DNA from: Actinopolyspora erythraea
GTDB lineage: Bacteria > Actinomycetota > Actinomycetes > Mycobacteriales > Pseudonocardiaceae
Length of the DNA stretch: 64,000 nt
Direction: 5' to 3'
Assembly (NCBI RefSeq): GCF_002263515.1
Contig: NZ_CP022752.1
Span: 2,604,001 to 2,668,000, forward strand
Below, piece after piece: positions 53,568 through 61,671 of the stretch. Below the pieces are notes generated by a model. It did no database searches, was not told the DNA's origin, and was given only the letters and a program-made list of their open reading frames with translations. Made by a program: the position numbers and the translations under genes. How positions within the stretch are numbered: position 1 is the first letter of the stretch; every line of letters begins with the position of its first letter.

Positions 53568-54976
53568 GCCGGTTCTCCGTGCGTCGAGGACTCGATGAGC
53601 AGCTCGGGGTGCTGCTGGGCGATGTAGGGGCGGAGCTCGCGCAGTGCTTGCCCGAAAGCGGCGGTGAACTCCGCCACGTCCTCGGTTCGGGTTGGGGTGC
53701 TCAGGCAGATGATGCCGTGCCTTCCCATGAGAAACCCCCTGTTGAGCAGCTCGAGGTGCAGCAGGCCGCGCAGCGTGGCTCTTCCCGCCCGCCTGGCGGC
53801 GGTCTGACCGGCGTTGACCAGCTCACCACGTCCGAAGTGGAAGTAACTGATCGAGCCGTAACCAACGCTGTCGCCTGCCACTCCCTCCCGCTCGGCCACC
53901 GCGTCGAGGGATCGCCGGAGCTCGGAACCGAGCCCGTTGAGGCGCTCGACCTCCTCGGGCCCGAAATTGTCCAGCGCGGCGGTCCCCGCCGCCAGCGAAA
54001 GGCTGTTCCCGCCGAAGGCGCTCGCGTGAAAAACGGGGTCCCGCCCCGAGAACGGGTCGAATATGCTCATCACCTCCGAATCCCCTCCGAACACCCCGAT
54101 CGGAAGTCCGCCCCCTATGATCTTGCTGAAGGTGGTCAGATCAGGACGCACGTCGTGCGCGGCCTGCCAGGTCCCCACCCGGAACGTCGCGCACTCGTCG
54201 AAGACCAACAGCGCTCCGATCGCCGACGTGACCTCACGAAGCGTCCGCACGAAATCCGGTTCCGCCGGAATTCCGCCTCCGACGCCGAGCACGGGTTCGA
54301 CGATCACGGCAGCGATCCGATCCGAGTGATCACGCATCACCCGCCGGGCGGTCGCCCCGTCGTTGTAGGGGATGGAAAGCACCGACCCCAGGACTCCGGC
54401 GGGAACCCCGTGGCTCACCACCGCCGGGGCCAGGTCGGGATCGCACTGCTCGAATCGCCTCCCGGCCGCCACGAAGGCGTTGACCTGCCCCCAGTCGTGC
54501 GTTCCGTGGTAACCACCGTCGATCTTGACCACCAGGTCACGTCCCGTGTAGGCACGAGCCGTGCGCAACGCCCACATGGTCGCTTCGGTGCCGGAGTTGC
54601 AGTAGCGCAGCTTCTCCAGCGAGGGCACCCTCGCGCACATCCGCCGTGCGTGCTCGATCTGCAGCGGCGTCGGGCCTCCGGGAGCGGTTCCCAGCTCGAC
54701 CTGCTCTCGCACGGCGGCCACCAGGGCCGGGTGGTTGTGCCCGTGCACCAGGGCACCGTAGTTGGCCAGGAAGTCCCTGTAGGTGTTCCCGTCGAGGTCG
54801 CGTACCGTGATCCCCTCGGCGCTGTCGAAGTACACCGGGTAGGGCGAGTAACTCGTCATCGTGCGCGTATCGCCTCCCGGCATGAACTCCTGAGCCCGCC
54901 CAAAAGCCTCACGTGACCGGGCGGTCCTCCTCTCGTACTCCTCGACCACGGTTCGTTCGATTTTCTCCGCTGTCAC
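53564..54976 (-). CDS. class III PLP enzyme, glutamate-1-semialdehyde aminomutase-like
   Basis: 470 residues. N-terminal PGGDTRTMTSYSPYPVYFDSAEG, cofactor loop RYCNSGTEATMWALRTARAYTG, LLVFDECATFRVG (Asp), and FSKIIGGGLPIGVFGG with the PLP Lys. This is the HemL-like group that includes aminomutases and unusual transaminases of secondary metabolism rather than a housekeeping HemL, as indicated by its operon context. GTG at 54976 follows TCGAGGAGTCG. 113 bp separate it from the dioxygenase-like gene; its stop overlaps the amidase ATG. Confidence 0.85.
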   Translation of the reverse strand: MTAEKIERTVVEEYERRTARSREAFGRAQEFMPGGDTRTMTSYSPYPVYFDSAEGITVRDLDGNTYRDFLANYGALVHGHNHPALVAAVREQVELGTAPGGPTPLQIEHARRMCARVPSLEKLRYCNSGTEATMWALRTARAYTGRDLVVKIDGGYHGTHDWGQVNAFVAAGRRFEQCDPDLAPAVVSHGVPAGVLGSVLSIPYNDGATARRVMRDHSDRIAAVIVEPVLGVGGGIPAEPDFVRTLREVTSAIGALLVFDECATFRVGTWQAAHDVRPDLTTFSKIIGGGLPIGVFGGDSEVMSIFDPFSGRDPVFHASAFGGNSLSLAAGTAALDNFGPEEVERLNGLGSELRRSLDAVAEREGVAGDSVGYGSISYFHFGRGELVNAGQTAARRAGRATLRGLLHLELLNRGFLMGRHGIICLSTPTRTEDVAEFTAAFGQALRELRPYIAQQHPELLIESSTHGEPA

Positions 54977-55089
54977 CAAAACGACTCCTCGACGATCAGA
55001 AACGACTCGTTCACGCCGAACCGGCCGAAGACTCGGACTCCGGAACGACCAAAATTCCCCCGGATGGGCGAATCCCGTGTCCCGCTCGT

Positions 55090-56487
55090 TCACACGAGAG
55101 TTCGCGCTCGCCACAACTCGGGGAAAAGGCGATAATCCGCCGCCTTGCGGAGCCAGGACACCCCGGAGGTCCCGCCCGTACCCTCCTTGGAACCTACGAC
55201 CCGCTCCACGGTCAACATGTGCAGGCAGCACCAGCGCCCGTAGGCCTCGGCCACGTCGACGAGCGATTCGGCGAGCCGGAACAGCTCGTCGGAGCGATCG
55301 AGGCTCCGGTACACGTCCGCCCACGCCCGGACGACTTCCTCCGCGTCGGAAGAACCGTCTCGAAAATCGCGAGCAACGTCCGCGGGGCGAACCTCCCCCC
55401 TGCGTTCGAGGAGAAGGCTCACCGCCTCGTCGTAGACGCTGCTCTCGCGCAGCGCGCGGTGGACGTTCTCCTCCGCTCCGGGAATGCCGCGATGGCGCCC
55501 GGCCATCTCCTCCGACTTCTTGCCCAGCATGAACTCCATCATTCGGAACATGTAGGAGTCCACTCCGGAAGCCACTCCCAGTTGATCGCGAAACCCCGAG
55601 AAGTCCACCGGAGAAAGGGTTCCGAGCACGTTCCAGGCCTCGCTGAGCACCCCGAACTCCTGCTTGATCCGCTCCAGGTGGACGACGGCGTCCTCGGCCC
55701 GGTTCTCGGCGAGGCGCACCCGCGCGAACCGTGCTTCCCGGTAGATCAGTTTGAACAGCAGTTCTTTGGTCTGCCCGACCAGGTAGAACGTCAGCTCGGC
55801 GGGCTCCCGGGTGTGAGGAAGCTGGAGCGACAACAGCGTGTCGATACTCTGGTAGTCGATGTAGGGACTTTTCGCGACCTCTCCTCTCGCGATGTGGTAG
55901 AGCTCCACGAACCTGGGGTCCAGGTTTCGTTCACCGCGTTCGGTGTAATAGTGACCGAACCTCTTCTCGTACTCGGCGAAGAAGACGGGGTTGTCGTGCA
56001 GGAAAAGGATGTCGTGAAACGCCATGCGGCGTATCACGAACAACGGCTCCGGAGCCTGTGAGACCCGGAACAGGGGATTCCGCGCCGAAGAGTCCGGGCA
56101 GCTCGGATAGAACTGCCCTATCATCAGCCCCTTCCGCACCGCGATCCCCTTCACCGCGCTCTGGGCGTCATCCAGCAGGAAGTGCCGTTTTTCGGGCAAC
56201 CCCCGAACCACGACCACGAGCGCCCCTATGTTCACCTTGCCTTCCGGCCAGTCCACCTTCTCGAACTCTTCGATCTTTTCGTCCATGAGCGCGGCGAGCT
56301 CGGAGAGTCCGTCCTCCTCACCGACGTGGGCCACCCGAAAATCGAGAGTTTCCGCGCTTCGCGCGGGGCCGGCGAAGGGGCACACCGCGCCGGAACGCGC
56401 CATTTCCTCGTTCGGCCTCTCCAGATGCTCCCTGAACCACTCCACCACCTCGGGAAACTCTTGCGAAATACTCTTCTCGGAGAACAA
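55090..56487 (-). CDS. DUF6875-like domain fused to a tryptophan 2,3-dioxygenase-superfamily domain
   Basis: 465 residues. N-terminal about 170 residues (VCPFAGPAR ... GLMIGQFYPSCPDSSARNPLF ... PEPLFVIRRMAFHDILFL) match what I remember of DUF6875. From about 200 on it is TDO-like: DYQSIDTLLSLQ, LVGQTKELLFKLIYRE, SYMFRMMEFMLGKK (Arg kept), and RWCCLHMLTVERVVGSKEGTGGTSG with the proximal heme His423 kept. The distal His of TDO (IQHQTSEL) is Gly here (LVGQTKEL). It is probably a heme-dependent aromatic oxygenase acting on tryptophan or a derivative. TTG start after GGCAGGTTT. Second gene of the operon. Confidence 0.75.
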   Translation of the reverse strand: MFSEKSISQEFPEVVEWFREHLERPNEEMARSGAVCPFAGPARSAETLDFRVAHVGEEDGLSELAALMDEKIEEFEKVDWPEGKVNIGALVVVVRGLPEKRHFLLDDAQSAVKGIAVRKGLMIGQFYPSCPDSSARNPLFRVSQAPEPLFVIRRMAFHDILFLHDNPVFFAEYEKRFGHYYTERGERNLDPRFVELYHIARGEVAKSPYIDYQSIDTLLSLQLPHTREPAELTFYLVGQTKELLFKLIYREARFARVRLAENRAEDAVVHLERIKQEFGVLSEAWNVLGTLSPVDFSGFRDQLGVASGVDSYMFRMMEFMLGKKSEEMAGRHRGIPGAEENVHRALRESSVYDEAVSLLLERRGEVRPADVARDFRDGSSDAEEVVRAWADVYRSLDRSDELFRLAESLVDVAEAYGRWCCLHMLTVERVVGSKEGTGGTSGVSWLRKAADYRLFPELWRARTLV

Positions 56488-56519
56488 CGAAACCTGCCAA
56501 AAACGAATCGATCAATTGC

Positions 56520-57413
56520 TCACGCGGCCGGGACGAGCGAACTGTCCACCTCCGCGTCTATGCCGAAGAAGTCATGGACGAACCAGGGGACGTCTTCCGG
56601 GGGGATGGTTCTCTCCTCGGAGGGAAGGCCCGGGCGAACGGTGAACCAGGTGGTGCCGTGCAGGATGTCGTGCCGCTCCGGCAGGAAGCGTTGCACGAAC
56701 AAGTTGCGTCGAAACACCGAGGAGGGGTGTGTGGTGAGGTAATGATTGCCGATCTCGTAGTCCACGGTGTACTGGGGCGTCAATGTGAAGGTGTAGCGGT
56801 CCAGCCATCCCTCGGGCCCGTACTGCCGTAACCGCCAGAGGTCGGTACAGTAGTCCTCTCCCGCTTCGCGACGGAGCGCGAACGCCCACTCGTGTTGTTC
56901 TTGCGAACCCTGTTCCACCAGTTCCACGGGTTCCAGCGGACCACCGCCGAACCCCACGTCGCAGATCCATGGATTCGGACTGTCCGCAGTGGTGACCAGG
57001 AGAATCGCGTGCGTGTTGGGGCGGGGGGCCGCGTGTCGGACCTCCGAGGACTCCCGCACGCGCGTGCGCAGCCCGAGCAGTCGCAACGCGTCCGCCGTCA
57101 CCCGGGCGTGGAGGCCGGTGACCCCGAACCCGAACCGCTCCAGCACCGCGGCGAAAAGCACGACGTGCTCGTAGCAGTAACCTCCCCGACGGCGCTCGAC
57201 GAGTTTGTCCTGCACAGCCGAGAGGTCGAGACTGACCGGCCGCTGGGCGACGATGTCGATCGTCTCGAAGGGTATGGAAGTGACGTGTGCCCGGTGCAGC
57301 GCCCTGAGCGCCCGCGTGGTGGCGACTCGCTCATCCGCGTATCCGATGCGGGTCAGATAAGGCTCGAGGTCGATCTCCTCGCTTTTCCACGGGCAGCGGG
57401 CCGTTGAGTTCAT
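56520..57413 (-). CDS. arylamine N-acetyltransferase-like acyltransferase (first gene of operon)
   Basis: 297 residues. Cys-His-Asp triad of the NAT family: Cys80 in RRRGGYCYEH, His135 in NTHAILLV, Asp152 in ICDVGFGGGP. The N-terminal IPFETIDIV and the C-terminal barrel are also typical. NATs transfer acetyl or longer acyl groups from CoA or carrier proteins to aromatic amines, and amide synthases such as RifF are homologues. The ATG at 57413 is preceded by GGGAAGGGTGG. It is transcribed from the three-heptamer promoter 140 bp upstream and leads the five-gene operon. Confidence 0.88.
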   Translation of the reverse strand: MNSTARCPWKSEEIDLEPYLTRIGYADERVATTRALRALHRAHVTSIPFETIDIVAQRPVSLDLSAVQDKLVERRRGGYCYEHVVLFAAVLERFGFGVTGLHARVTADALRLLGLRTRVRESSEVRHAAPRPNTHAILLVTTADSPNPWICDVGFGGGPLEPVELVEQGSQEQHEWAFALRREAGEDYCTDLWRLRQYGPEGWLDRYTFTLTPQYTVDYEIGNHYLTTHPSSVFRRNLFVQRFLPERHDILHGTTWFTVRPGLPSEERTIPPEDVPWFVHDFFGIDAEVDSSLVPAA

Positions 57414-57462
57414 GAACACCACCCTTCCCGGAAACATCACGTCCGAACGCGCCCCCGAAAAG

Positions 57463-57479
57463 AACGAAAATTTTTCGTT
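57463..57479. promoter_or_regulatory. 17-bp palindrome in the leader of the NAT operon
   Basis: AACGAAAA-T-TTTTCGTT is a perfect palindrome with a single central base, 50 bp upstream of the NAT start and about 70-80 bp downstream of the predicted transcript start. It could be a second regulator's operator. Confidence 0.5.
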
Positions 57480-57552
57480 TTATCCGCGGCCACCACAGCT
57501 CTATATTTCGCTCGGCATCTTTAGCGGAAACACCGTACTGCGTTTTGAACGA

Positions 57553-57595
57553 AGCGTAGAAAACTCGACTGACACGTCACTGACGCGGCACTGAC
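57553..57595 (-). promoter_or_regulatory. SARP-type promoter: three heptamers plus -10 box
   Basis: Read on the minus strand: GTCAGTG (57595-57589), 4 bp, GTCAGTG (57584-57578), 4 bp, GTCAGTC (57573-57567), 8 bp, TACGCT (57558-57553). The 11-bp heptamer period and the 8-bp distance from the last heptamer to the -10 are the hallmarks of Streptomyces antibiotic regulatory protein sites, and GTCAG is the core described for some of them. No -35 consensus is needed in such promoters. No SARP gene is in the window. Confidence 0.7.
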
Positions 57596-57802
57596 GCGGC
57601 GAACTCAACCGACTCCAAAGAAAATCCGATCAATATCACGCGGGACGCCTCGACAGCGTGGAAACTTCTTGCCCTGCCAACACGGACACGTAAAGGCAGG
57701 GCACAGCTGAGCCGACGAGAACTCACCACACAGCGGTAACCGAAGTAATACCTCGAACGAGATCACTGAAGAGCGGGCGAGCTCGACCGCACGAATCCCG
57801 GT

Positions 57803-58141
57803 TCACTCTGCCGAGGACTCGTCGTGGTCCCACAGCGCGGCGAACCACTCCGCATAGGGCGTGTCCCGAACCGCACGACCGGTGAGGTCGGGAGCGCCGT
57901 CGGTCCACCAGACGGGGCCGCGCTCGCCGAGGGCGCGCTTCGCGGCCTCCACCGCGGCCCTGGCCTCCTCCTTGGCTGCCGCGTCCCCCTGGCGCATCGC
58001 GTCCCGCTTCCGTCGCCGGGCGGCCATCAGTTCCCGGACGAGTTCGGCCCGCTCCTCCGGATCGAGGTCCGGGTTCGCGCGTCGCCACAACCGGCCTCGT
58101 ACGACGAGGTAACGCCCGTCCGGTGTCTCGGGGTGCCCCAT
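57803..58141 (-). CDS. conserved small actinobacterial protein, function unknown
   Basis: 112 residues, soluble. MGHPETPDGRYLVVRGRLWRRANPDL opens it, a charged helix rich in Arg/Lys/Glu/Ala fills residues 30-75, and RGPVWWTDGAPDLTGRAVRDTPYAEWF closes it. I recognise the pattern as a conserved hypothetical found in actinomycetes and proteobacteria, with no known role. It is upstream of, and on the same strand as, the biosynthetic operon, but 390 bp of regulatory DNA separate them, so it is not a likely member. ATG start; no strong ribosome site. Confidence 0.8.
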   Translation of the reverse strand: MGHPETPDGRYLVVRGRLWRRANPDLDPEERAELVRELMAARRRKRDAMRQGDAAAKEEARAAVEAAKRALGERGPVWWTDGAPDLTGRAVRDTPYAEWFAALWDHDESSAE

Positions 58142-58441
58142 CCGGTCATCCTAAGCGCTGATTCGGAGGAGGGCCGTTGGTGCAAGTGCAAGTGCACGTG
58201 TTCTGGTTTTGTTTGATTTCGTTTTACACTGAAAATTCGAAGACAACACTGACGATAGCACGTGGCATCCAAACCGAGACGGCCGTAGACCACCCGAGCA
58301 CGAGGGCGCGGCGCGGCTCCGGCACGACGACACGCCGGATCGGTCGAGTTCGGACGGAGCAGCGCACGGCGCGGCGGCCGTGCGGCATAGCATGGCCGAA
58401 CGGCATCCTTGATCTTCGTTTCCGGAAGGGGAACCCACTCA

Positions 58442-59332
58442 GTGTCGGCTACCGCGATCACTCGTATCGGTACTCACAGCACCGCCTACCTGCAGCTTCC
58501 GGGCGGTTGGTTCCACAACAACGCGGGATGGATCACCGGCGAACGGCACACGTTGCTCGTCGACACCTGCGCCACCGAGGGCCGCAGCCGTGCCCTGCTG
58601 GAGGCGGCGCTAGGTCCCGAACCGAAGACATCACTGACCGCGGTGCTCACCCACGCCCACGGCGACCACTCCCACGGTGCCCGGCAGGTGGTGGAGCAGG
58701 ACGGCGCGGTCTACGCCGCGGACAGCGCCGTCGAGGAGATCCACGCGGGCCCGCACACCTACCCCGAGTTGTTCGAGTACGCCGACTGGGGCTCGATCGA
58801 TCCCCCGGAGCACATCACCCCCGTGACCGGGCGTACCACGGTGGACCTGGGTGGCACCCGCGCCGAGATCCACCCGGTGCCCACTCGTGCCCACACCGAC
58901 GGTGACCTCGTGATCCACCACCCCGACGACGGCGTGGTGTTCACCGGCGACCTGCTGTTCCACGGCGTGACCCCCCTGGCCCTGCACGGCAGCATCGCGG
59001 GTTGGCTCGAAGCCCTGGACTGGTTGGAGACCTTCCGGGCGGAGACCCTCGTGCCGGGCCACGGGCCGGTGGTCAACCACGCCGACTCCGTGCTGGCCCA
59101 GCAGCGCGAGTACCTGCGCTGGCTGCTCGACAGCACCACCGAGGCGCTGCCCGACTTCGCCGCGCTGGAGGAACGGGCCCGGCGCGGCTGGCCCGAGTGG
59201 CACGACGCGGAGCGCCACTCGGTCAACCTGCGGGTGGCCCACGCCGAGAACCGCGACCACACCCCCGACATCGCCGACGCGATCGCCGCGATGCTCGGGG
59301 CTGCCGGCAACCGCATCCCGCTGGAACTGTGA
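58442..59332 (+). CDS. metallo-beta-lactamase-fold hydrolase
   Basis: 296 residues. LTHAHGDHSHGA gives the HxHxDH zinc motif (His residues near 82-87), with PTRAHTDGDLVIHH, FTGDLLF and LVPGHGPVV supplying the remaining ligands. The substrate is unknown. The last 80 residues are helical with an unusual H-rich ERHSVNLRVAHAENRDH. GTG 58442 follows GAAGGGGAACCC; a start at 58409 adds 11 residues. Distinct from the enzyme at 9.0 kb in the region around the zinc site. Confidence 0.85.
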   Translation: MSATAITRIGTHSTAYLQLPGGWFHNNAGWITGERHTLLVDTCATEGRSRALLEAALGPEPKTSLTAVLTHAHGDHSHGARQVVEQDGAVYAADSAVEEIHAGPHTYPELFEYADWGSIDPPEHITPVTGRTTVDLGGTRAEIHPVPTRAHTDGDLVIHHPDDGVVFTGDLLFHGVTPLALHGSIAGWLEALDWLETFRAETLVPGHGPVVNHADSVLAQQREYLRWLLDSTTEALPDFAALEERARRGWPEWHDAERHSVNLRVAHAENRDHTPDIADAIAAMLGAAGNRIPLEL

Positions 59333-59627
59333 CCCGAACGCTCGGCGATCGTACCCCCGGCGGGCCGGACCGCTTCGGGAACCACGACCCTGGCAACGTA
59401 CCCACACCGCCGTCGGACTCGCGCTGGTTCGCCGAGGACCAGCCGGTCCGGCGGGTGCACGCGGACGCTTCGACGTGCCTCGGCGGCCGTGGGTAGCCAC
59501 TGGGCGATGAGCTCCGGCCGGGCCCGCCGGGCGGCCTGTCCAGGGGCCTCCGGTGCCCCGTTCCCGAGGCACGGCGGACGGGTCGCACGGCGAACCCACC
59601 GGTGCGCGACCGCGGGGCCGCTTCCGA

Positions 59628-61004
59628 CTACGGGTTCTTGATGCGCCCGTAGCGTGCCAGCGCCTCCTGACGCTCGTGGGCGTGGTCGACGAGCGGAGCG
59701 GGGTAGTCCGGGGCCGGTGAACCCTCGGACCGCCACGGCCGGTGCGCCCGCGCTCCCGCCAGCCCCCGCAGCTCCGGCACGTACCGACGCACGTACTCGC
59801 CGGACGGGTCGAACTTCTCGCCCTGCGTGGTGGGGTTGAAGACGCGGAAGTAGGGCGCGGCGTCGGTGCCGCTTCCGGCCGCCCACTGCCAGCCGTGCTG
59901 GTTGGAGGCGAGATCACCGTCCACGAGGTGGCGCATGAAATGGCGCGCTCCCCACCACCAGGGCAGGTGCAGGTCCTTGACCAGGAAACTGGCCACGATC
60001 ATCCGGACGCGGTTGTGCATCCACCCCTCGTGCAGCAGCTGGCGCATCCCCGCGTCCACGACCGGGAACCCGGTCCTCCCCTCGCACCACACGTCGAACA
60101 GCGTGCTCGCCTCGGCGCCGGTGTCCAGCGGCATCCGGTCGAAACGGGTGTCGAAGTTGTGCCGGGCGCTGCCCGGCCAGTTCCACAGCACGTCGGCGTA
60201 GAACTCGCGGAAGGCCAGTTCGTTGCGATAGCTGCCCGCGCCGTGGTGGTCCAGCCGGGACAGCTCGCACAGCAGGGTGCGCGGGTGCACGCATCCCCAG
60301 CGCAGGTAGGCCGACATCCTGCTGGTTCCCGCCGTGTCCGGGCGGTCGCGCCGGCTGTGGTACTCCGCTAGGTCTCCGGATTCGACGAACTCGTGCCAGC
60401 TACGCAGCGCGGCGGTCTCACCGGGTGGCGGCAGTCCCAGTGCCGCTTCGGGATCGCCGTCGGGCACGGGGAGCCCGCCGAGTCCGTCGCTCGGTAGCCA
60501 GTCCACCGTGTCCACGCCGGTCTCGGCGGGGGCGGGCCAACCGTGCTCGGACCAGGCCCGCCGGAACGGGGTGAACACCCGGTACGGGGTACCGTCGGCC
60601 TTGGTGATCCGTCCCGGTGTCACCGCGTAGGGCGATCCGGTCACTTCCCAGTCGATTCCCCGCCCCTCCAGCGCGGCGCGCACGCGTTCGTCGCGGCGGC
60701 TGCCGTAGGGATTGGTGTCGGCGGAGACGTGCACGCTTGCCGCCCCGACGCGCTCGGCCAGTTCGGGCAGCACCTCGGCGGGATCGCCACGTCTGATCAG
60801 CAGCCCGCCGCCGAGCCGTTCGTCCAGCTCGCGCAGACACCCGTAGAGGAAGTCGCGTCGGTTGGCCCCGGCTGGACGCAGCAGGTTGTCGTCCAGCACG
60901 AACACCGCCAGCACCGAGTCGGCCCGGCGCGCGGCGGCCAGCAGTGCGGCGTGGTCGTAGAGCCGCAGATCGCGGCGGAACCACAGGATCGCGGAGGAGC
61001 TCAC
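59628..61004 (-). CDS. phr: deoxyribodipyrimidine photolyase (class I)
   Basis: 458 residues. N-terminal antenna domain ILWFRRDLRLYDHAALLAAA; C-terminal FAD domain with TSRMSAYLRWGCVHPRTL, GFPVVDAGMRQL, NRVRMIVASFLVKDLHLPWWWG, and the end motif DLASNQHGWQWAAGSGTDAAPYFRVFNPTTQGEKFDP. These are diagnostic for CPD photolyases of class I. It repairs UV-induced cyclobutane dimers using blue light. GTG at 61004 after a weak CTGGCGGC. Single gene; a pair of palindromes at 61279-61304 lies upstream of it. Confidence 0.95.
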   Translation of the reverse strand: MSSSAILWFRRDLRLYDHAALLAAARRADSVLAVFVLDDNLLRPAGANRRDFLYGCLRELDERLGGGLLIRRGDPAEVLPELAERVGAASVHVSADTNPYGSRRDERVRAALEGRGIDWEVTGSPYAVTPGRITKADGTPYRVFTPFRRAWSEHGWPAPAETGVDTVDWLPSDGLGGLPVPDGDPEAALGLPPPGETAALRSWHEFVESGDLAEYHSRRDRPDTAGTSRMSAYLRWGCVHPRTLLCELSRLDHHGAGSYRNELAFREFYADVLWNWPGSARHNFDTRFDRMPLDTGAEASTLFDVWCEGRTGFPVVDAGMRQLLHEGWMHNRVRMIVASFLVKDLHLPWWWGARHFMRHLVDGDLASNQHGWQWAAGSGTDAAPYFRVFNPTTQGEKFDPSGEYVRRYVPELRGLAGARAHRPWRSEGSPAPDYPAPLVDHAHERQEALARYGRIKNP

Positions 61005-61353
61005 GCCGCCAGAGACTACGGCAGGGTCCGTACGCGCGTGGTGATCACCGCGGCGCCCGGCTCGATCCGGGATGAGGCTGCCCCGGGCGGGTGTGCCCCG
61101 TCGAGTCGGCACGGGCCGGACGGCGGCGCACACCCCTGCTCGGGCAAGTGCCATCCAGCTCGGTGCAGCGCGGCGAGGAGCTGGTGAACAGCCGCGGGTA
61201 CTCGGGCACCTCCTCGGCGGGGGCCGACTTTCCGGCCGGCGAGTGAGGAAAGACGGTCCCGACCGAGCCGGCCCAATTGTCTGTACAGACCTGTCTATAT
61301 AGACTGCTCCCACGGGTCGACCACTCACGGGTGAAGCGCAGGAGGCGGTGGAG
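61005..61353. other. divergent intergenic region with double palindrome
   Basis: About 350 bp between phr and the small basic gene. The palindrome pair at 61279-61304 is the only strong signal. The left part (61020-61250) contains no supported gene. Confidence 0.5.
61279..61304. promoter_or_regulatory. two adjacent perfect 12-bp palindromes
   Basis: GTCTGTACAGAC (61279-61290), CT, GTCTATATAGAC (61293-61304), consensus GTCTRTAYAGAC, spaced 14 bp centre to centre (one and a third helical turns). This is the look of a cooperative repressor site, TetR- or MerR-like. It lies about 50 bp before the small gene at 61354 and about 275 bp before phr. Confidence 0.6.
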
Positions 61354-61533
61354 ATGAGCACGGAGAAGCATTACCGAACGGACGGGCCGACCGAAAGCGC
61401 CTGCGGAAGGGAGCACGTCTCCCCCGGCGAGGGAGCGGGCCCGGAACGGCGGCGCACGGCACGGCTCGCGCGCAGGTGCGCCGAGGCGAACCGGCGCAGG
61501 CAGGCGTGGCTGCTGGGACGTGATCCCTCCTGA
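61354..61533 (+). CDS. small basic protein, unknown
   Basis: 59 residues, hydrophilic, pI clearly basic in the C-terminal half (GPERRRTARLARRCAEANRRRQAWLLGRDP), with no recognised domain. AGGAGGCGGTGG stands just before the ATG and the double-palindrome promoter is 50 bp upstream, which together support a real gene despite its length. It may be a small DNA- or RNA-binding protein. GTG 61348 is an alternative start. Confidence 0.45.
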   Translation: MSTEKHYRTDGPTESACGREHVSPGEGAGPERRRTARLARRCAEANRRRQAWLLGRDPS

Positions 61534-61671
61534 ACACCCCCGGCGCGGGGCGGTCGCTCGCGGCGGGCGCGTGCGCCGCGACGATCCCGAAGCGAAAAAA
61601 TCGGACACGCCGATCGGGCATGGAACCGGCCGATACGGGGTATCCGGGCCGCAGAGGAACAGGAGGTCCGC

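Larger units (their letters stand above)
57414..57802. other. AT-rich regulatory region of the biosynthetic operon
   Basis: About 390 bp with low GC for this chromosome (for example CGAAAATTTTTCGTTTTATCC at 57465). It contains the three 11-bp-spaced heptamers, a -10 box and a 17-bp palindrome. No gene is supported. The part 57600-57700 also reads AT-rich and may belong to the 3' flank of the small conserved gene at 57803. Confidence 0.6.

Noticed and set aside
31325..56487. A complete kynurenine pathway linking the cyclase-family protein at 31 kb to the TDO-like protein at 55 kb
   Set aside because: They are 23 kb apart in separate units, the cyclase motif lacks its metal Asp, and it appears exported. 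No kynureninase is seen.
57567..57600. Tandem repeats mistaken for a CRISPR or minisatellite
   Set aside because: Only three 11-bp units with no spacers; the spacing to a -10 box explains them better as activator sites.
9027..59332. The two metallo-beta-lactamase-fold proteins at 9.0 and 58.4 kb as antibiotic resistance genes
   Set aside because: Both carry only the general HxHxDH signature and lengths typical of thioesterase or lactonase-like hydrolases; nothing specific for beta-lactams is visible.
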